A DNA stretch of 64,000 nt from Peribacillus simplex. Its GTDB lineage: Bacteria > Bacillota > Bacilli > Bacillales > DSM-1321. Where the stretch lies: NCBI RefSeq assembly GCF_001578185.1, contig NZ_CP011008.1, forward strand, positions 4,926,001 through 4,990,000, read 5' to 3'. Position numbers and translations under genes: made by a program. Positions 26,842 through 35,576 of this stretch are shown piece by piece (positions within the stretch are counted from its first letter, which is position 1; every line of letters starts with the position of its first letter). A model generated the notes under the pieces. That model had not been told where the DNA came from and made no database searches. It worked only from the letters and a program-made list of their open reading frames with translations.

Positions 26842-26982
26842 CCATTGACTTGCCTTGCCCCCTTATGACAGAAGAACTTCACCACATTTCCCATTTTACC
26901 GATAAGCAGAAACTAAATGGAAAATTACGAAATTTGTGTATAATTAGACTATATTCATAACCTTCAAGGAGGAATCATATTC

Positions 26983-27603
26983 ATGGATGCTCTCATTCAA
27001 CAGTTTAGGAATTTGCCCACCACGGCCATTTCAGATGCAATGGAAGGATTGAACAATCTGGAATCAGCGATTAAACCCTTAAAAGAAGAGTTTCATTTTG
27101 CCGGACGTGCTTTAACCGTACTGATGCCCGTCGGTGATAATTCAGCCGTCTTGAAAGCAATCGGCGAAGCAAGACCTGGAGATATAATAGTCGTTGACAG
27201 CAAAGGTGATACATACCGTGCAATAGCAGGTGACTTTGTTGTCGGCATGATGCAGACCATGGAAATTGGCGGTCTCGTAGTCGATGGAGTCATTCGTGAT
27301 CTTGAAGCAATTAAAGAAATGAATTTCCCTGTTTTCAGTAAAGGGACAACGGTTGCCTCAAGTGGCAAAGCTGGTGTAGGGCAAACCAATATCCCCATTT
27401 CCTGTGGAGGTGTCACAGTGTTTCCAGGTGACATCATCATAGGGGACATAGATGGAGTCGTTGTCGTGCCACAACCCATGGGTGAAGAAATCCTGATCAA
27501 AGCAAAGGATAAAATCATGAAAGATAAACTGCGTGCAGAAAAATACGCGGGTAAGCCTGAAGAAATAAGAAAGTATATTGCCATGATGACCAATAAAGCA
27601 TGA
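26983..27603 (+). CDS. RraA family protein (HMG/CHA aldolase-like)
   Basis: A 206-residue RraA/DlpA-fold protein. Family members either cleave 4-hydroxy-4-methyl-2-oxoglutarate-type substrates as divalent-metal aldolases or, in Enterobacteria, inhibit RNase E. Seen here: TTAISDAMEGLNNLESAI at the start, FAGRALTVLMPVGDN, and the substrate/metal loop VVDGVIRDLEAIKEMNFPVF near residues 95-113, whose R-D pair is the aldolase signature. Aldolase activity is therefore more likely than RNase regulation. AAGGAGG lies 11 bases before the ATG. It is monocistronic. Confidence 0.82.
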   Translation: MDALIQQFRNLPTTAISDAMEGLNNLESAIKPLKEEFHFAGRALTVLMPVGDNSAVLKAIGEARPGDIIVVDSKGDTYRAIAGDFVVGMMQTMEIGGLVVDGVIRDLEAIKEMNFPVFSKGTTVASSGKAGVGQTNIPISCGGVTVFPGDIIIGDIDGVVVVPQPMGEEILIKAKDKIMKDKLRAEKYAGKPEEIRKYIAMMTNKA

Positions 27604-27615
27604 TCTAACGCATAT

Positions 27616-27655
27616 AAAAAAACAGGCAGGAAGCAATGGCTTCCTGCCTGTTTTT
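27616..27655. terminator. bidirectional terminator between rraA-like and ltaS-like genes
   Basis: AAAAACAGGCAGGAAGC-AAT-GGCTTCCTGCCTGTTTTT, a perfect stem with T tracts on both strands between convergent genes. Confidence 0.92.
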
Positions 27656-27659
27656 CAGC

Positions 27660-29630
27660 TTATTTATCGGAATCGGATTCCTTTGAACCTTCTTCATTAT
27701 ATGTGTAATCATAATCATCAGGGTTAATTGGCTTAAAACCCTTTGGAGTATAGAAACGGAGTAAGTCACCGTTCACCACTTGGTCGGATAAATTGAGCAT
27801 CTTTTCAACTCTCTTTTTATAATTGAGGATGTCATCATTTTCCTTGACAATTTCTCCTGTTTTCGTATCGAAGTATTTTCCTTTAATGGAAGTAACATCT
27901 GGTGTTACAAAATCACCATTCCTGAAAGGTACAACTTCACTATGATCTTTAGACAATAAGTCAGAACCGAATTGTACATAATCTTTAGATTCAATTCCTA
28001 ACAAATGCAATAAAGTCGGGAGAAGGTCAATCTGTCCTCCGTATTGGTGCATTTCTCCGCCTTTAACACCTGGAACATGAATCAATAATGGTACACGTTG
28101 CAATTGGGCGTTCTCAAATGTGCCAACATCCTTGCCAAGCACTTTTGACATAGCTTCCGTATGGTTTTCCGAAATACCATAGTGATCACCGTACATAACG
28201 ATTACTGAGTTATCATACAGACCGGATTTCTTCAGATAAACGAAAAACTCCCTAAGCGCTTCGTCTGCGTAGCGTGCAGTTTGGAAGTAATTATCAACGG
28301 AAGCATCACCTGTCGTTTGCTTACCGATTGTTGCCTTGTCCTGGTCCATGGCATATGGGAAATGATTAGATACCGTTATGAATTTTGTATAGAAAGGCTG
28401 TTTAAGCGTTTCTAACATTGGAATCGATTCTTTAAAGAAAGGTTTATCCATTAAACCATAACTTAGCACTTCTTCTTTATTCTCCATATTATAATGGCTT
28501 GCATCGAAAAATTGATTGAACCCAAGAGCCTTATACATCTTGTCTCGGTTCCAGAAAGATTTGTAATTACCATGGAAAACAGCAGATGTGTATCCTTTTT
28601 CTCCTAAAATCGCTGGTGCCGCTTGATACGTATTTTGGGCTCGGTTTGTGAAAGCTGCCCCCTGTGGTAAACCGAACAGGGAATTTTCAAGCATGAATTC
28701 AGCATCTGCCGTTTTACCTTGGCCTACTTGATGGAAGAAGTTATCAAAGTACATGAAATCTGACTTCTCATGTGCAAGTGAGTTTAGAAATGGAGTTACT
28801 TCTTCCCCGTTCAACTTATAATCGATCATGAAATTCTGCATGGATTCCAAATGCAGGTATATGACATTTTTACCTTTTGCTGCACCAAAATACTTAGGGT
28901 TCGGTTCAGCGCTTGTTGCCTTCGTATAATTGACCACTTCCGCGATATCCGTGCTATTTGCAGTTGCACGCTGAGCGTACGTTTTAGTATTCTGAACGGC
29001 ATCATATACCGTATAGTTGAACATACCCAAATATTTGACAATATAATTCCGGTCGAATGTTCTTGACAATAATTGCGGACGATCCTTTTCAGCAAGTCCT
29101 AAATTAATAGCGAAAATTGCAAGTCCTGCAAGGTAAACCATTCCAACCGTACGGCGTTTGACTTTGAAGTTTTCCACTTTAAAGTCTTTGAATCTATACA
29201 ACACAATCAAAAGTACCGTATCAAGGAAATAAAATACATCATGGGATTTAAATAATTCTAAAATACTCGGTCCCAAATCCCCGGCATTATTTTGCACTTG
29301 TGTCAAGGTTGGTAATGTAATGAAATCGGTAAATGAACGGTAGTAAACAATATTGAAGAATAGCCATAAGGACATCAATAAGTTCAATCCGATGATCCAT
29401 TTAAACGATTTTTTACCTTTCGCCAGTAATGCCAACCCAAAGAATAAAATAGCTGAACTAATCGGGTTTATGAATAGTAAAAACTGTTGCAGTCCATTCT
29501 CAATACCTAAGTTAAATTCAACTCGATACCCAATATAAGTTTTAATCGTAAACATAACTACCGCAATAAAGAAAAAGCCTAGTATGTTATCTGCAAATAA
29601 ATGCCGGCTTTTTTTAAGAAAATTATTCAT
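27660..29630 (-). CDS. ltaS: lipoteichoic acid synthase family protein (LtaS-like)
   Basis: Transfers glycerol phosphate from phosphatidylglycerol to build the lipoteichoic acid chain outside the membrane. The 656 residues have five N-terminal helices (to about residue 180), then an extracellular sulfatase-fold domain. The catalytic threonine lies in HQVGQGKTADAEF near residue 304; metal ligands are seen in YLHLESMQNF near 260 and MYGDHYGISEN near 480. Bacilli carry several paralogues (LtaS, YfnI, YqgS, YvgJ); which one this is cannot be decided here. AGGTGAAAGC precedes the ATG. Confidence 0.88.
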   Translation of the reverse strand: MNNFLKKSRHLFADNILGFFFIAVVMFTIKTYIGYRVEFNLGIENGLQQFLLFINPISSAILFFGLALLAKGKKSFKWIIGLNLLMSLWLFFNIVYYRSFTDFITLPTLTQVQNNAGDLGPSILELFKSHDVFYFLDTVLLIVLYRFKDFKVENFKVKRRTVGMVYLAGLAIFAINLGLAEKDRPQLLSRTFDRNYIVKYLGMFNYTVYDAVQNTKTYAQRATANSTDIAEVVNYTKATSAEPNPKYFGAAKGKNVIYLHLESMQNFMIDYKLNGEEVTPFLNSLAHEKSDFMYFDNFFHQVGQGKTADAEFMLENSLFGLPQGAAFTNRAQNTYQAAPAILGEKGYTSAVFHGNYKSFWNRDKMYKALGFNQFFDASHYNMENKEEVLSYGLMDKPFFKESIPMLETLKQPFYTKFITVSNHFPYAMDQDKATIGKQTTGDASVDNYFQTARYADEALREFFVYLKKSGLYDNSVIVMYGDHYGISENHTEAMSKVLGKDVGTFENAQLQRVPLLIHVPGVKGGEMHQYGGQIDLLPTLLHLLGIESKDYVQFGSDLLSKDHSEVVPFRNGDFVTPDVTSIKGKYFDTKTGEIVKENDDILNYKKRVEKMLNLSDQVVNGDLLRFYTPKGFKPINPDDYDYTYNEEGSKESDSDK

Positions 29631-30763
29631 GCTTTCACCTCTATTAATCTAGTGGTTTATTTATATAAATTTTTACATACTTACAAAAGACGGAAAAACG
29701 GAAACCTTATGATAGCATTCTTTCAATCAGATAGTCAAGACTGTGCAAACCACCTTTTGTCACATCAATAACCCTTATGATCCAGAACACTTCTTTAGCT
29801 TATGAACAACTTTTGAAAAAGTAACAGAGTTTCGACCGTCTTGATTTTCTATAACAAATATATAGGAATTCCATGTCTTAATCCAATAAATATCACCGTA
29901 ACTTTTTTGGGTTACTGTGGATCACCGTCACTATTTAGTTTAACTTCCTTCAGGCTTTTATCATTATAAACGACTCTTTATAAAAACACCAGCACATTAC
30001 AAAATATGTAAAGATGTAAATCTTCAATCATTGAATGCTATTAGATATTTAGAGGATTTCTTTCCCGATAATTCGACATCTGAAATTTGATTGACGATTA
30101 CATTGATGCATCGCTCCACCGCACTTTCTATTTATCTGTAAGAACCAAAAGCCAGCTTAAGTTCACCCGTTCATTTACTGTATCCCCTCAAGTTAAAATC
30201 CCATAAAATAATAAAAGGTTTTGAGGCCTGTTTCGTAAACTCATTTCGCGTTATATCGACATCATTCCCGTCTTGCCTTCAGTTGATCTACTTTTATCGA
30301 ATTAATTTCTCCTGATAGTAAATGACACCAAATTTGCCTATATTACTTGAAGTAATTAGTAGATGAGGATTCAATTATTCTTAGTTTACATGAATGTTCA
30401 TGTTTTAGTTTTTAAGATTATTCACCAATTTATTTACCAAATGTTCACTTAAATTACAATTTAAAACCAGACCGGAACCAAAAACTGCATCAAGCATCAA
30501 TGCAGTTGACATTATAATAGGAAGAAACTATTTTTTTTACGTTGTTATTTGTTTGGCTGAAGAGTTATTTTCTTTCGGCAGCCGCCCATATAAGCCCTAG
30601 CAGCTACAACAGGGTCTAATATGAACCTTGTCCTATTTATTTTCCCTTTATTGGGTGAAGACCTTACCAGCTGTTGTAACCGGCATTATTGGTTTCCTTA
30701 AGTGATTTCTTTTCTTCCCTTTGTTATTATATATACTTTCATTCAGCTTTATTATAAAAAATA
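29631..30763. other. 1.1-kb stretch with no gene found
   Basis: AT-rich, stop-dense in all frames and without a convincing ribosome binding site plus frame. A frame near 29950-30090 reads protein-like for about 45 codons (ending YLEDFFPDNSTSEI) but has no start and may be a relic or chance. AACTGCAT/ATGCAGTT (30484-30507) is a small inverted repeat. Confidence 0.5.
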
Positions 30764-30796
30764 AAAAAAATCCTGTCCTAAATCGAGGGCAGGATT
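30764..30796 (-). terminator. terminator of the siderophore transporter operon
   Basis: Minus strand AATCCTGCCC-TCGATTTA-GGACAGGATT followed by TTTTTTT, 20 bases past the binding-protein gene. Confidence 0.88.
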
Positions 30797-30816
30797 TGCT
30801 TTTAAACTATATTTAA

Positions 30817-31764
30817 TTACTTAAGCCCTTTAGAAACTTCTTTAACCATTTCATCAACAGATTCTAAACCGCCGCCAGATAAGTACCAGTAGTTAGGATC
30901 AAGATAAATGATGTTTCCTTCTTTAAAAGCCTTTGTATTTTTTACAATGTCATTTTCAACAGTTTTTTTTGCTGCAGCTCCATCACCGGCAACCGCATCT
31001 CTATCTACAACGAATAGATAGTCTGGATTCTTTTCAGCAATGTATTCGAAAGAAATACTTTGACCATGTGTAGATACCTCCAATTTATCATCTACAGCAG
31101 GTACTCCGAATACATCATGGATAATTCCAAATCTTGAATCAGGTCCGTAAGCACTTACTTTTCCTCCGCTAGCAAGAACGATTAAACCAGTTTTATCCTT
31201 CGGAGCTTTTTCTTTCAAAGCATTAATGTTTTCATCAACACGTGCTAATTCTTTAACTGCTTCGTCTTTTTTATCGAAGATTTTACCCAAAAGTGTTACA
31301 TTTTCTTTAAAGGATTCCATATAATTTGCAGTATCTACACCTACATAAACAGTAGGGGCAATTGCACTTAATTCTTTATATGCTTCAGTTTGACGGCCAG
31401 AAATCAGGATTAAGTCAGGAGCCATCTCGTTGATCTTTTCGAAGTCAGGTTCTTTTAAACCGCCGGCATTTTCAGTTGTACCTTTATATTTAGAAAGGTA
31501 TTTTGGAAGGCCATCATGAGGAACAGCTGCTACTTTCACACCCAATTTATCAAGAGTATCAAGAGCACCCATGTCGAATACAACAACTTTTTTAGGGTTT
31601 GTTTTTACTTTCGTTTCGCCTAGTTGGTGCTTAACCGTAAATTCTTCGCTTTTAGCACTTTCTTTTTTCGTACCTGATTCTTCTTTTTCCTTAACTGATC
31701 CGCAAGCTACAGCCACTACAGCCAGCATTGCAACTAAAAGCAGTAAAGATAATTTCTTAATCAT
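30817..31764 (-). CDS. yclQ: siderophore ABC transporter substrate-binding lipoprotein (YclQ-like)
   Basis: Binds an iron siderophore outside the cell; B. subtilis YclQ binds petrobactin. The roughly 315-residue protein has a lipoprotein signal with VAVAC lipobox and a class III FeuA/BtuF fold (VVVFDMGALDTLDKLGV near 65, PDLILISGRQTEAYKEL near 115). GAGGTGACC precedes two consecutive ATG codons (31767 and 31764); the second is better spaced. It follows yclP after about 200 bases that include a hairpin, which may set a different expression level from the permease genes. Confidence 0.88.
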   Translation of the reverse strand: MIKKLSLLLLVAMLAVVAVACGSVKEKEESGTKKESAKSEEFTVKHQLGETKVKTNPKKVVVFDMGALDTLDKLGVKVAAVPHDGLPKYLSKYKGTTENAGGLKEPDFEKINEMAPDLILISGRQTEAYKELSAIAPTVYVGVDTANYMESFKENVTLLGKIFDKKDEAVKELARVDENINALKEKAPKDKTGLIVLASGGKVSAYGPDSRFGIIHDVFGVPAVDDKLEVSTHGQSISFEYIAEKNPDYLFVVDRDAVAGDGAAAKKTVENDIVKNTKAFKEGNIIYLDPNYWYLSGGGLESVDEMVKEVSKGLK

Positions 31765-31867
31765 CATGGTCACCTCGAAAAGTATTTTTTTTATTTAAAA
31801 TTACAGATTGAATCCTCACCTTCACAGAATTCACCTGCATCGCTTTCCCTGGATATAAACAGGAGGC

Positions 31868-31905
31868 GGCTAAAAACCTTGGGCGCCCGCCAACTTTTAA
31901 CAGCC
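31868..31905 (-). other. intercistronic hairpin between yclP and yclQ
   Basis: Minus strand GGCTGTTAAAAGTTGG-CGGGCG-CCCAAGGTTTTTAGCC pairs imperfectly over 16 bases. It has no T run directly after it, so processing or mRNA stabilisation upstream of yclQ is as likely as termination. Confidence 0.4.
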
Positions 31906-31975
31906 TAATCAGCGTATGAAGTGAATCTGAGACGGCTACGAATACTGAAGTAATTTAAAACCAAATGGCTTTTTC

Positions 31976-32734
31976 TTACGTGAAGTACACACAGATCTTA
32001 TTGTCATTAATATTTTGGATTTCAATATCCATATCATAGATTTCCTTTAATACTTCGGAGTTGATCACTTGTTCGGTAGGTCCATTATGAACAACCTTGC
32101 CATCCTTCAATGCGACAATATAGTCGGAATAACAGGATGCAAAATTAATGTCATGAATGACGATTATGACCGTTTTCCCTAATTCATCGGCCAATCTCCT
32201 CAATACCTTCATGATTTGGACGGAATGCTTCATATCAAGATTGTTCAGAGGCTCATCAAGAAGTACATACTCCGTATTCTGAGCAATAACCATGGCAATG
32301 AATGCCCGCTGCTGTTGCCCGCCGCTAAGCTGGTCAAGAAACTTATCCTGCATTTCGCCAAGTTCCATATATTCAATCGCTTCATCGACATACTTCCAAT
32401 CCTCTTTAGTCAGTTTACCTTGTGAATAAGGAAAACGGCCAAAGGCGACAAGTTCACGAATCGTTAAACGTATATTGATGTGGTTAGCCTGCTTTAAGAT
32501 GGCAATCTTTTTAGCAAGTTCATTGCTATTGAATTTCCCCATATCCTTCCCCTCGATCAGGACTTCTCCTGAATCCCGGGTAATGAGCCGGCTGATCATT
32601 GAAAGGACTGTACTTTTCCCCGCTCCATTAGGACCGATGAAAGATGTGATTTTCCCTTTCGTTATTTCAATGGAAACATCCTCGACAACCGTTTTACTAT
32701 TATATTTTTTGAATAAATTTTTCACTTCTACCAT
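31976..32734 (-). CDS. yclP: siderophore ABC transporter ATP-binding protein (YclP-like)
   Basis: ATPase of the importer, 252 residues. Walker A is GPNGAGKST near residue 34, signature LSGGQQQR near 136, Walker B YVLLDEPLNNLD near 156, and switch histidine in VIIVIHDINFA. The iron-siderophore subfamily is indicated by this layout and by the two FecCD permeases upstream. Its start overlaps the yclO stop codon by 7 bases. Confidence 0.92.
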   Translation of the reverse strand: MVEVKNLFKKYNSKTVVEDVSIEITKGKITSFIGPNGAGKSTVLSMISRLITRDSGEVLIEGKDMGKFNSNELAKKIAILKQANHINIRLTIRELVAFGRFPYSQGKLTKEDWKYVDEAIEYMELGEMQDKFLDQLSGGQQQRAFIAMVIAQNTEYVLLDEPLNNLDMKHSVQIMKVLRRLADELGKTVIIVIHDINFASCYSDYIVALKDGKVVHNGPTEQVINSEVLKEIYDMDIEIQNINDNKICVYFT

Positions 32735-33675
32735 GATTTATTCTCCTTTAATAGAAGATAGATGAAATAGACACCGCCGACAAAGTTGATAATGACACTC
32801 AAGGTGGTAGAGAACGTAAAGATCCTCTCTACAATGAATTGACCGCCGACCAAGGCAATCACACTGATCAGCATTGCACCCGGGATGATATGTTTATGCT
32901 GATAGGACTTAATGAATTGATAAGCCACATTTGCAACAAGTAATCCGAGGAACGTGATTGGACCGATCAGGGCAGTTGAAATGGAAATTAAAATCGTGAC
33001 GACGATTAAAACCCGTTTCGTTACAAAATCGTAATCCACACCCAAGTTTATGGCTTGGTCCCTCCCTAGTGACATGACATCTAAATACTTCAAAAATCTC
33101 ATAAAATATATCATTGCCGCTATCATGAGGATAATCGCTAATGTTAACAGGTCAGTGTTGACATTATTGAAACTGGCAAACATTTTATTTTGTATCATTT
33201 GAAATTCATTCGGGTCAATCAAAACCTGCATAAATGAAGACATGCTGCCGAATAAGGTCCCGAATATGATACCGATCAACAATAGAAAGTAAATATTTCG
33301 GTTTTTCTTGAACATGATCTTGAACAGCAAGCTGGAAAAAATAAGCATTGCCGTAAGTGTAACCAGGAAATTGAGATTTTTATTCATGATCATGATATGC
33401 GTTGAACCGAAGAGGAAAATCACTCCAGTTTGGATCAGCATATACATAGAGTCCAGTCCCAAAATGCTTGGTGTCAGGATTTTATTATTCGTAACCGTTT
33501 GGAAAATCACTGTTGAAAAGGCTATCGCACAACCTACCACGATGATGGCAATGATTTTTATGATCCTCCTCGGCAGTGCATAATCCCAATTCGGGCCAAG
33601 GTCCCAAAATATGTAACCTGCCGTTAAAGCTGCTGCCAGAACAGCTAATATAATGATCTTACTTTTATTATTCAT
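32728..33675 (-). CDS. yclO: siderophore ABC transporter permease (YclO-like)
   Basis: FecCD-type permease of 315 residues with about nine helices. The conserved segment GPITFLGLLVANVAYQFI near residue 228 is the cytoplasmic coupling region. It heterodimerises with YclN. It overlaps yclN by 8 bases and yclP by 7, so the three genes are translationally coupled. Confidence 0.9.
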   Translation of the reverse strand: MNNKSKIIILAVLAAALTAGYIFWDLGPNWDYALPRRIIKIIAIIVVGCAIAFSTVIFQTVTNNKILTPSILGLDSMYMLIQTGVIFLFGSTHIMIMNKNLNFLVTLTAMLIFSSLLFKIMFKKNRNIYFLLLIGIIFGTLFGSMSSFMQVLIDPNEFQMIQNKMFASFNNVNTDLLTLAIILMIAAMIYFMRFLKYLDVMSLGRDQAINLGVDYDFVTKRVLIVVTILISISTALIGPITFLGLLVANVAYQFIKSYQHKHIIPGAMLISVIALVGGQFIVERIFTFSTTLSVIINFVGGVYFIYLLLKENKSW

Positions 33676-34618
33676 ATGCCTTTCTCCTCATTATCAGATA
33701 GATAAATACGGCGCTTCCTATCACACCAACCACGAGTCCAATCGGAATTTCAAATGGATATATGATGATCCTGCCCAGAATATCGCAGATCAATAGGAAT
33801 ACTGCCCCTAGCAACGCTGTATGAGAAAGACTCTTTTTCAAATTATCACCAAGGTAAAGGGATACAATATTTGGTACGATCAATCCTATGAAAGGAATCG
33901 TTCCCACCGTTAACAGGACAACAGTGGAGGATAATGCCACGATGATCAGCCCAAAATTGACTATAAGTTTATAATTTAGCCCTAGATTAATAGCAAACTC
34001 CTCACCCATCCCTGCCACAGTGAATTTATTGGCAAAGAAGTATGCGAGAATGACTAAAGGGATACTTACATATATTAGTTCGTACCTTCCCGACATGATC
34101 ATCGAGAAATCACCATTCATCCATGTGTTGAGGCTTTGAATCAAATCATACTTATAAGCAAAGAATGTCGAGATGGAACCGACGATATTACCAAACATCA
34201 AACCAACCAATGGAATGAAAATCGTATCCTTATATTTCACTTGATCAAGAATTTTCATGAACAAGAATGTACCTGCCAAAGCGAATATGAAAGCGAATGC
34301 CATTTTCTCAATAAGTGCTGCCGATGGAAAAATGATAATGGCAAGAAGAAGTCCAAGCCTTGCAGAATCCATGGTACCGGCAGTCGTAGGGGATACAAAT
34401 TTATTGCGGCTCAATTGCTGCATGATCAGACCGCTTATACTCATCACCACGCCGGCAATGATTATGGTCATCATTCTGGGGAAACGGCTTTGCAGCATGA
34501 TTTGCACTTTATCATCACTTAGATCCAATAAATCCAGGGGGGTAATATCTTTTACACCAATGAATAATGAGGTAAATGATAAAACGATTAACGACATGAC
34601 TAAATATCTTATCTTCAT
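33668..34618 (-). CDS. yclN: siderophore ABC transporter permease (YclN-like)
   Basis: FecCD-type permease of 316 residues, first gene of the importer operon. Seen: FPRMMTIIIAGVVMSISGLIMQ near 45 (split here as FPRMMTIIIAG and following), the coupling region GTIPFIGLIVPNIVSLYLGD near 235 and the C-terminal EIPIGLVVGVIGSAVF. The Fur-type box at 34755 lies upstream. The gene order N-O-P-Q equals the B. subtilis petrobactin transporter, so petrobactin or a related siderophore is the expected ligand. Confidence 0.9.
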   Translation of the reverse strand: MKIRYLVMSLIVLSFTSLFIGVKDITPLDLLDLSDDKVQIMLQSRFPRMMTIIIAGVVMSISGLIMQQLSRNKFVSPTTAGTMDSARLGLLLAIIIFPSAALIEKMAFAFIFALAGTFLFMKILDQVKYKDTIFIPLVGLMFGNIVGSISTFFAYKYDLIQSLNTWMNGDFSMIMSGRYELIYVSIPLVILAYFFANKFTVAGMGEEFAINLGLNYKLIVNFGLIIVALSSTVVLLTVGTIPFIGLIVPNIVSLYLGDNLKKSLSHTALLGAVFLLICDILGRIIIYPFEIPIGLVVGVIGSAVFIYLIMRRKAYE

Positions 34619-34754
34619 CTACATTTCCTACTCTTCCTATCTCAGTAAATACAGCGATAATATTTTTAATTAAAAATATATGAATAAAGACTATTGTACA
34701 ATCCCCTATTGAAATGGGGTTCATGAGACAATAGTTACAGGGTTCTCACATTCA

Positions 34755-34775
34755 TGATAATGAGATTCATTATCA
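34755..34775. promoter_or_regulatory. Fur box upstream of yclNOPQ
   Basis: TGATAATGA-GAT-TCATTATCA is a perfect 9-3-9 inverted repeat matching the Bacillus Fur 7-1-7 consensus, with a further TATCATT repeat beside it. It lies about 135 bases upstream of yclN and 165 bases upstream of the divergent DUF1450 gene, so iron-loaded Fur could repress one or both. Confidence 0.88.
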
Positions 34776-34941
34776 TTATCATTCATTCTTATTCTACCAT
34801 TTCTTTGACATGTGTCAACAAATACAAGGGAATTACTTTGATAAACTCCGGATAATGGAAGAACCACTCATGCATTTCGCTACAGGAAGTGATAAAATCA
34901 TAATAACAAATATTTACTCTTCTAATGAAAGAAGCGATGTG

Positions 34942-35211
34942 ATGAAAAACTTCCTATCTAAAGTGTTCACAAAAAAAGGGAAAATCCAGATTGAATTTTG
35001 CCAAAATAATCTTGACCGCTTCCTTGATGAACAAACGGTTGCTGATTATGGTAAATTCTTAGCGAATACAAGGATTCAATATAAGGAATATGAATGTTTA
35101 AGTGAGTGTAAACTTTGTAAGCAAACCCCCTATGCGAAAGTGAATGGCCAGATAATGAACGCCAAGGATTCACGGAATCTTTTAAATCAGTTATATGATG
35201 AATTGAAATGA
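34942..35211 (+). CDS. DUF1450 family protein
   Basis: A small cytoplasmic protein. The DUF1450 pattern is IQIEFCQNNLDRF, then EYECLSECKLCKQTPYAKVNGQ split by short gaps, with a conserved C-x-x-x-C-x-x-C group that may bind metal or an Fe-S cluster (inference). The longest frame opens at 34810; I prefer ATG 34942 (MKNFLSKVFTKKGKIQIEF, 89 residues), which fits the family length, although no start has a strong ribosome site. It is divergent from the Fur-controlled importer. Confidence 0.7.
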   Translation: MKNFLSKVFTKKGKIQIEFCQNNLDRFLDEQTVADYGKFLANTRIQYKEYECLSECKLCKQTPYAKVNGQIMNAKDSRNLLNQLYDELK

Positions 35212-35247
35212 TACGGGCCAAGCAAAATTGCTTGAACCGTATTTTAT
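35211..35247 (+). terminator. terminator of the DUF1450 gene
   Basis: ATACGG..AAGCAA-AA-TTGCTT..CCGTAT followed by TTTATT, overlapping the stop codon region. Confidence 0.75.
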
Positions 35248-35576
35248 TATGGAAATTTCTATCATCTACCTCTAAGTATACAGAATCCAGGGGATGAATA
35301 ACTACGAAAAGTAATTACTAACTTTTTTTCTGCCACCATTCCCCTTAGAAATATAAGCCCTTGGGAAGGTTGTTATGCATCAGAGTCATTCCCTTATGTA
35401 ATCGAAAAACATCCACACTCTTTTTTTGACAGAGAGAGTTTTACTGGGCTGCAAGCCATGGAATGCCTTTATTGATCTAGTAGATACTTCCTGTTTTTCT
35501 CTAGTTCCTACGGTTATACTGTATATATAGCTTAATATATGATAATTTATGGAAAAAGATATATAGGAGGACGTCC
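35248..35576. other. upstream region of the carboxypeptidase gene
   Basis: No gene. It contains TTGACAGAGAG at 35426, but no -10 element at a convincing distance, and an AT-rich segment (TATACTGTATATATAG near 35516) closer to the GTG start that could hold the promoter. Confidence 0.4.

Noticed and set aside
26637..26894. 85-codon minus-strand frame and a T-box-like string (AAGTGGAACCGGTG)
   Set aside because: No ribosome site, odd composition, and no specifier stem, antiterminator or downstream gene that a T-box would control.
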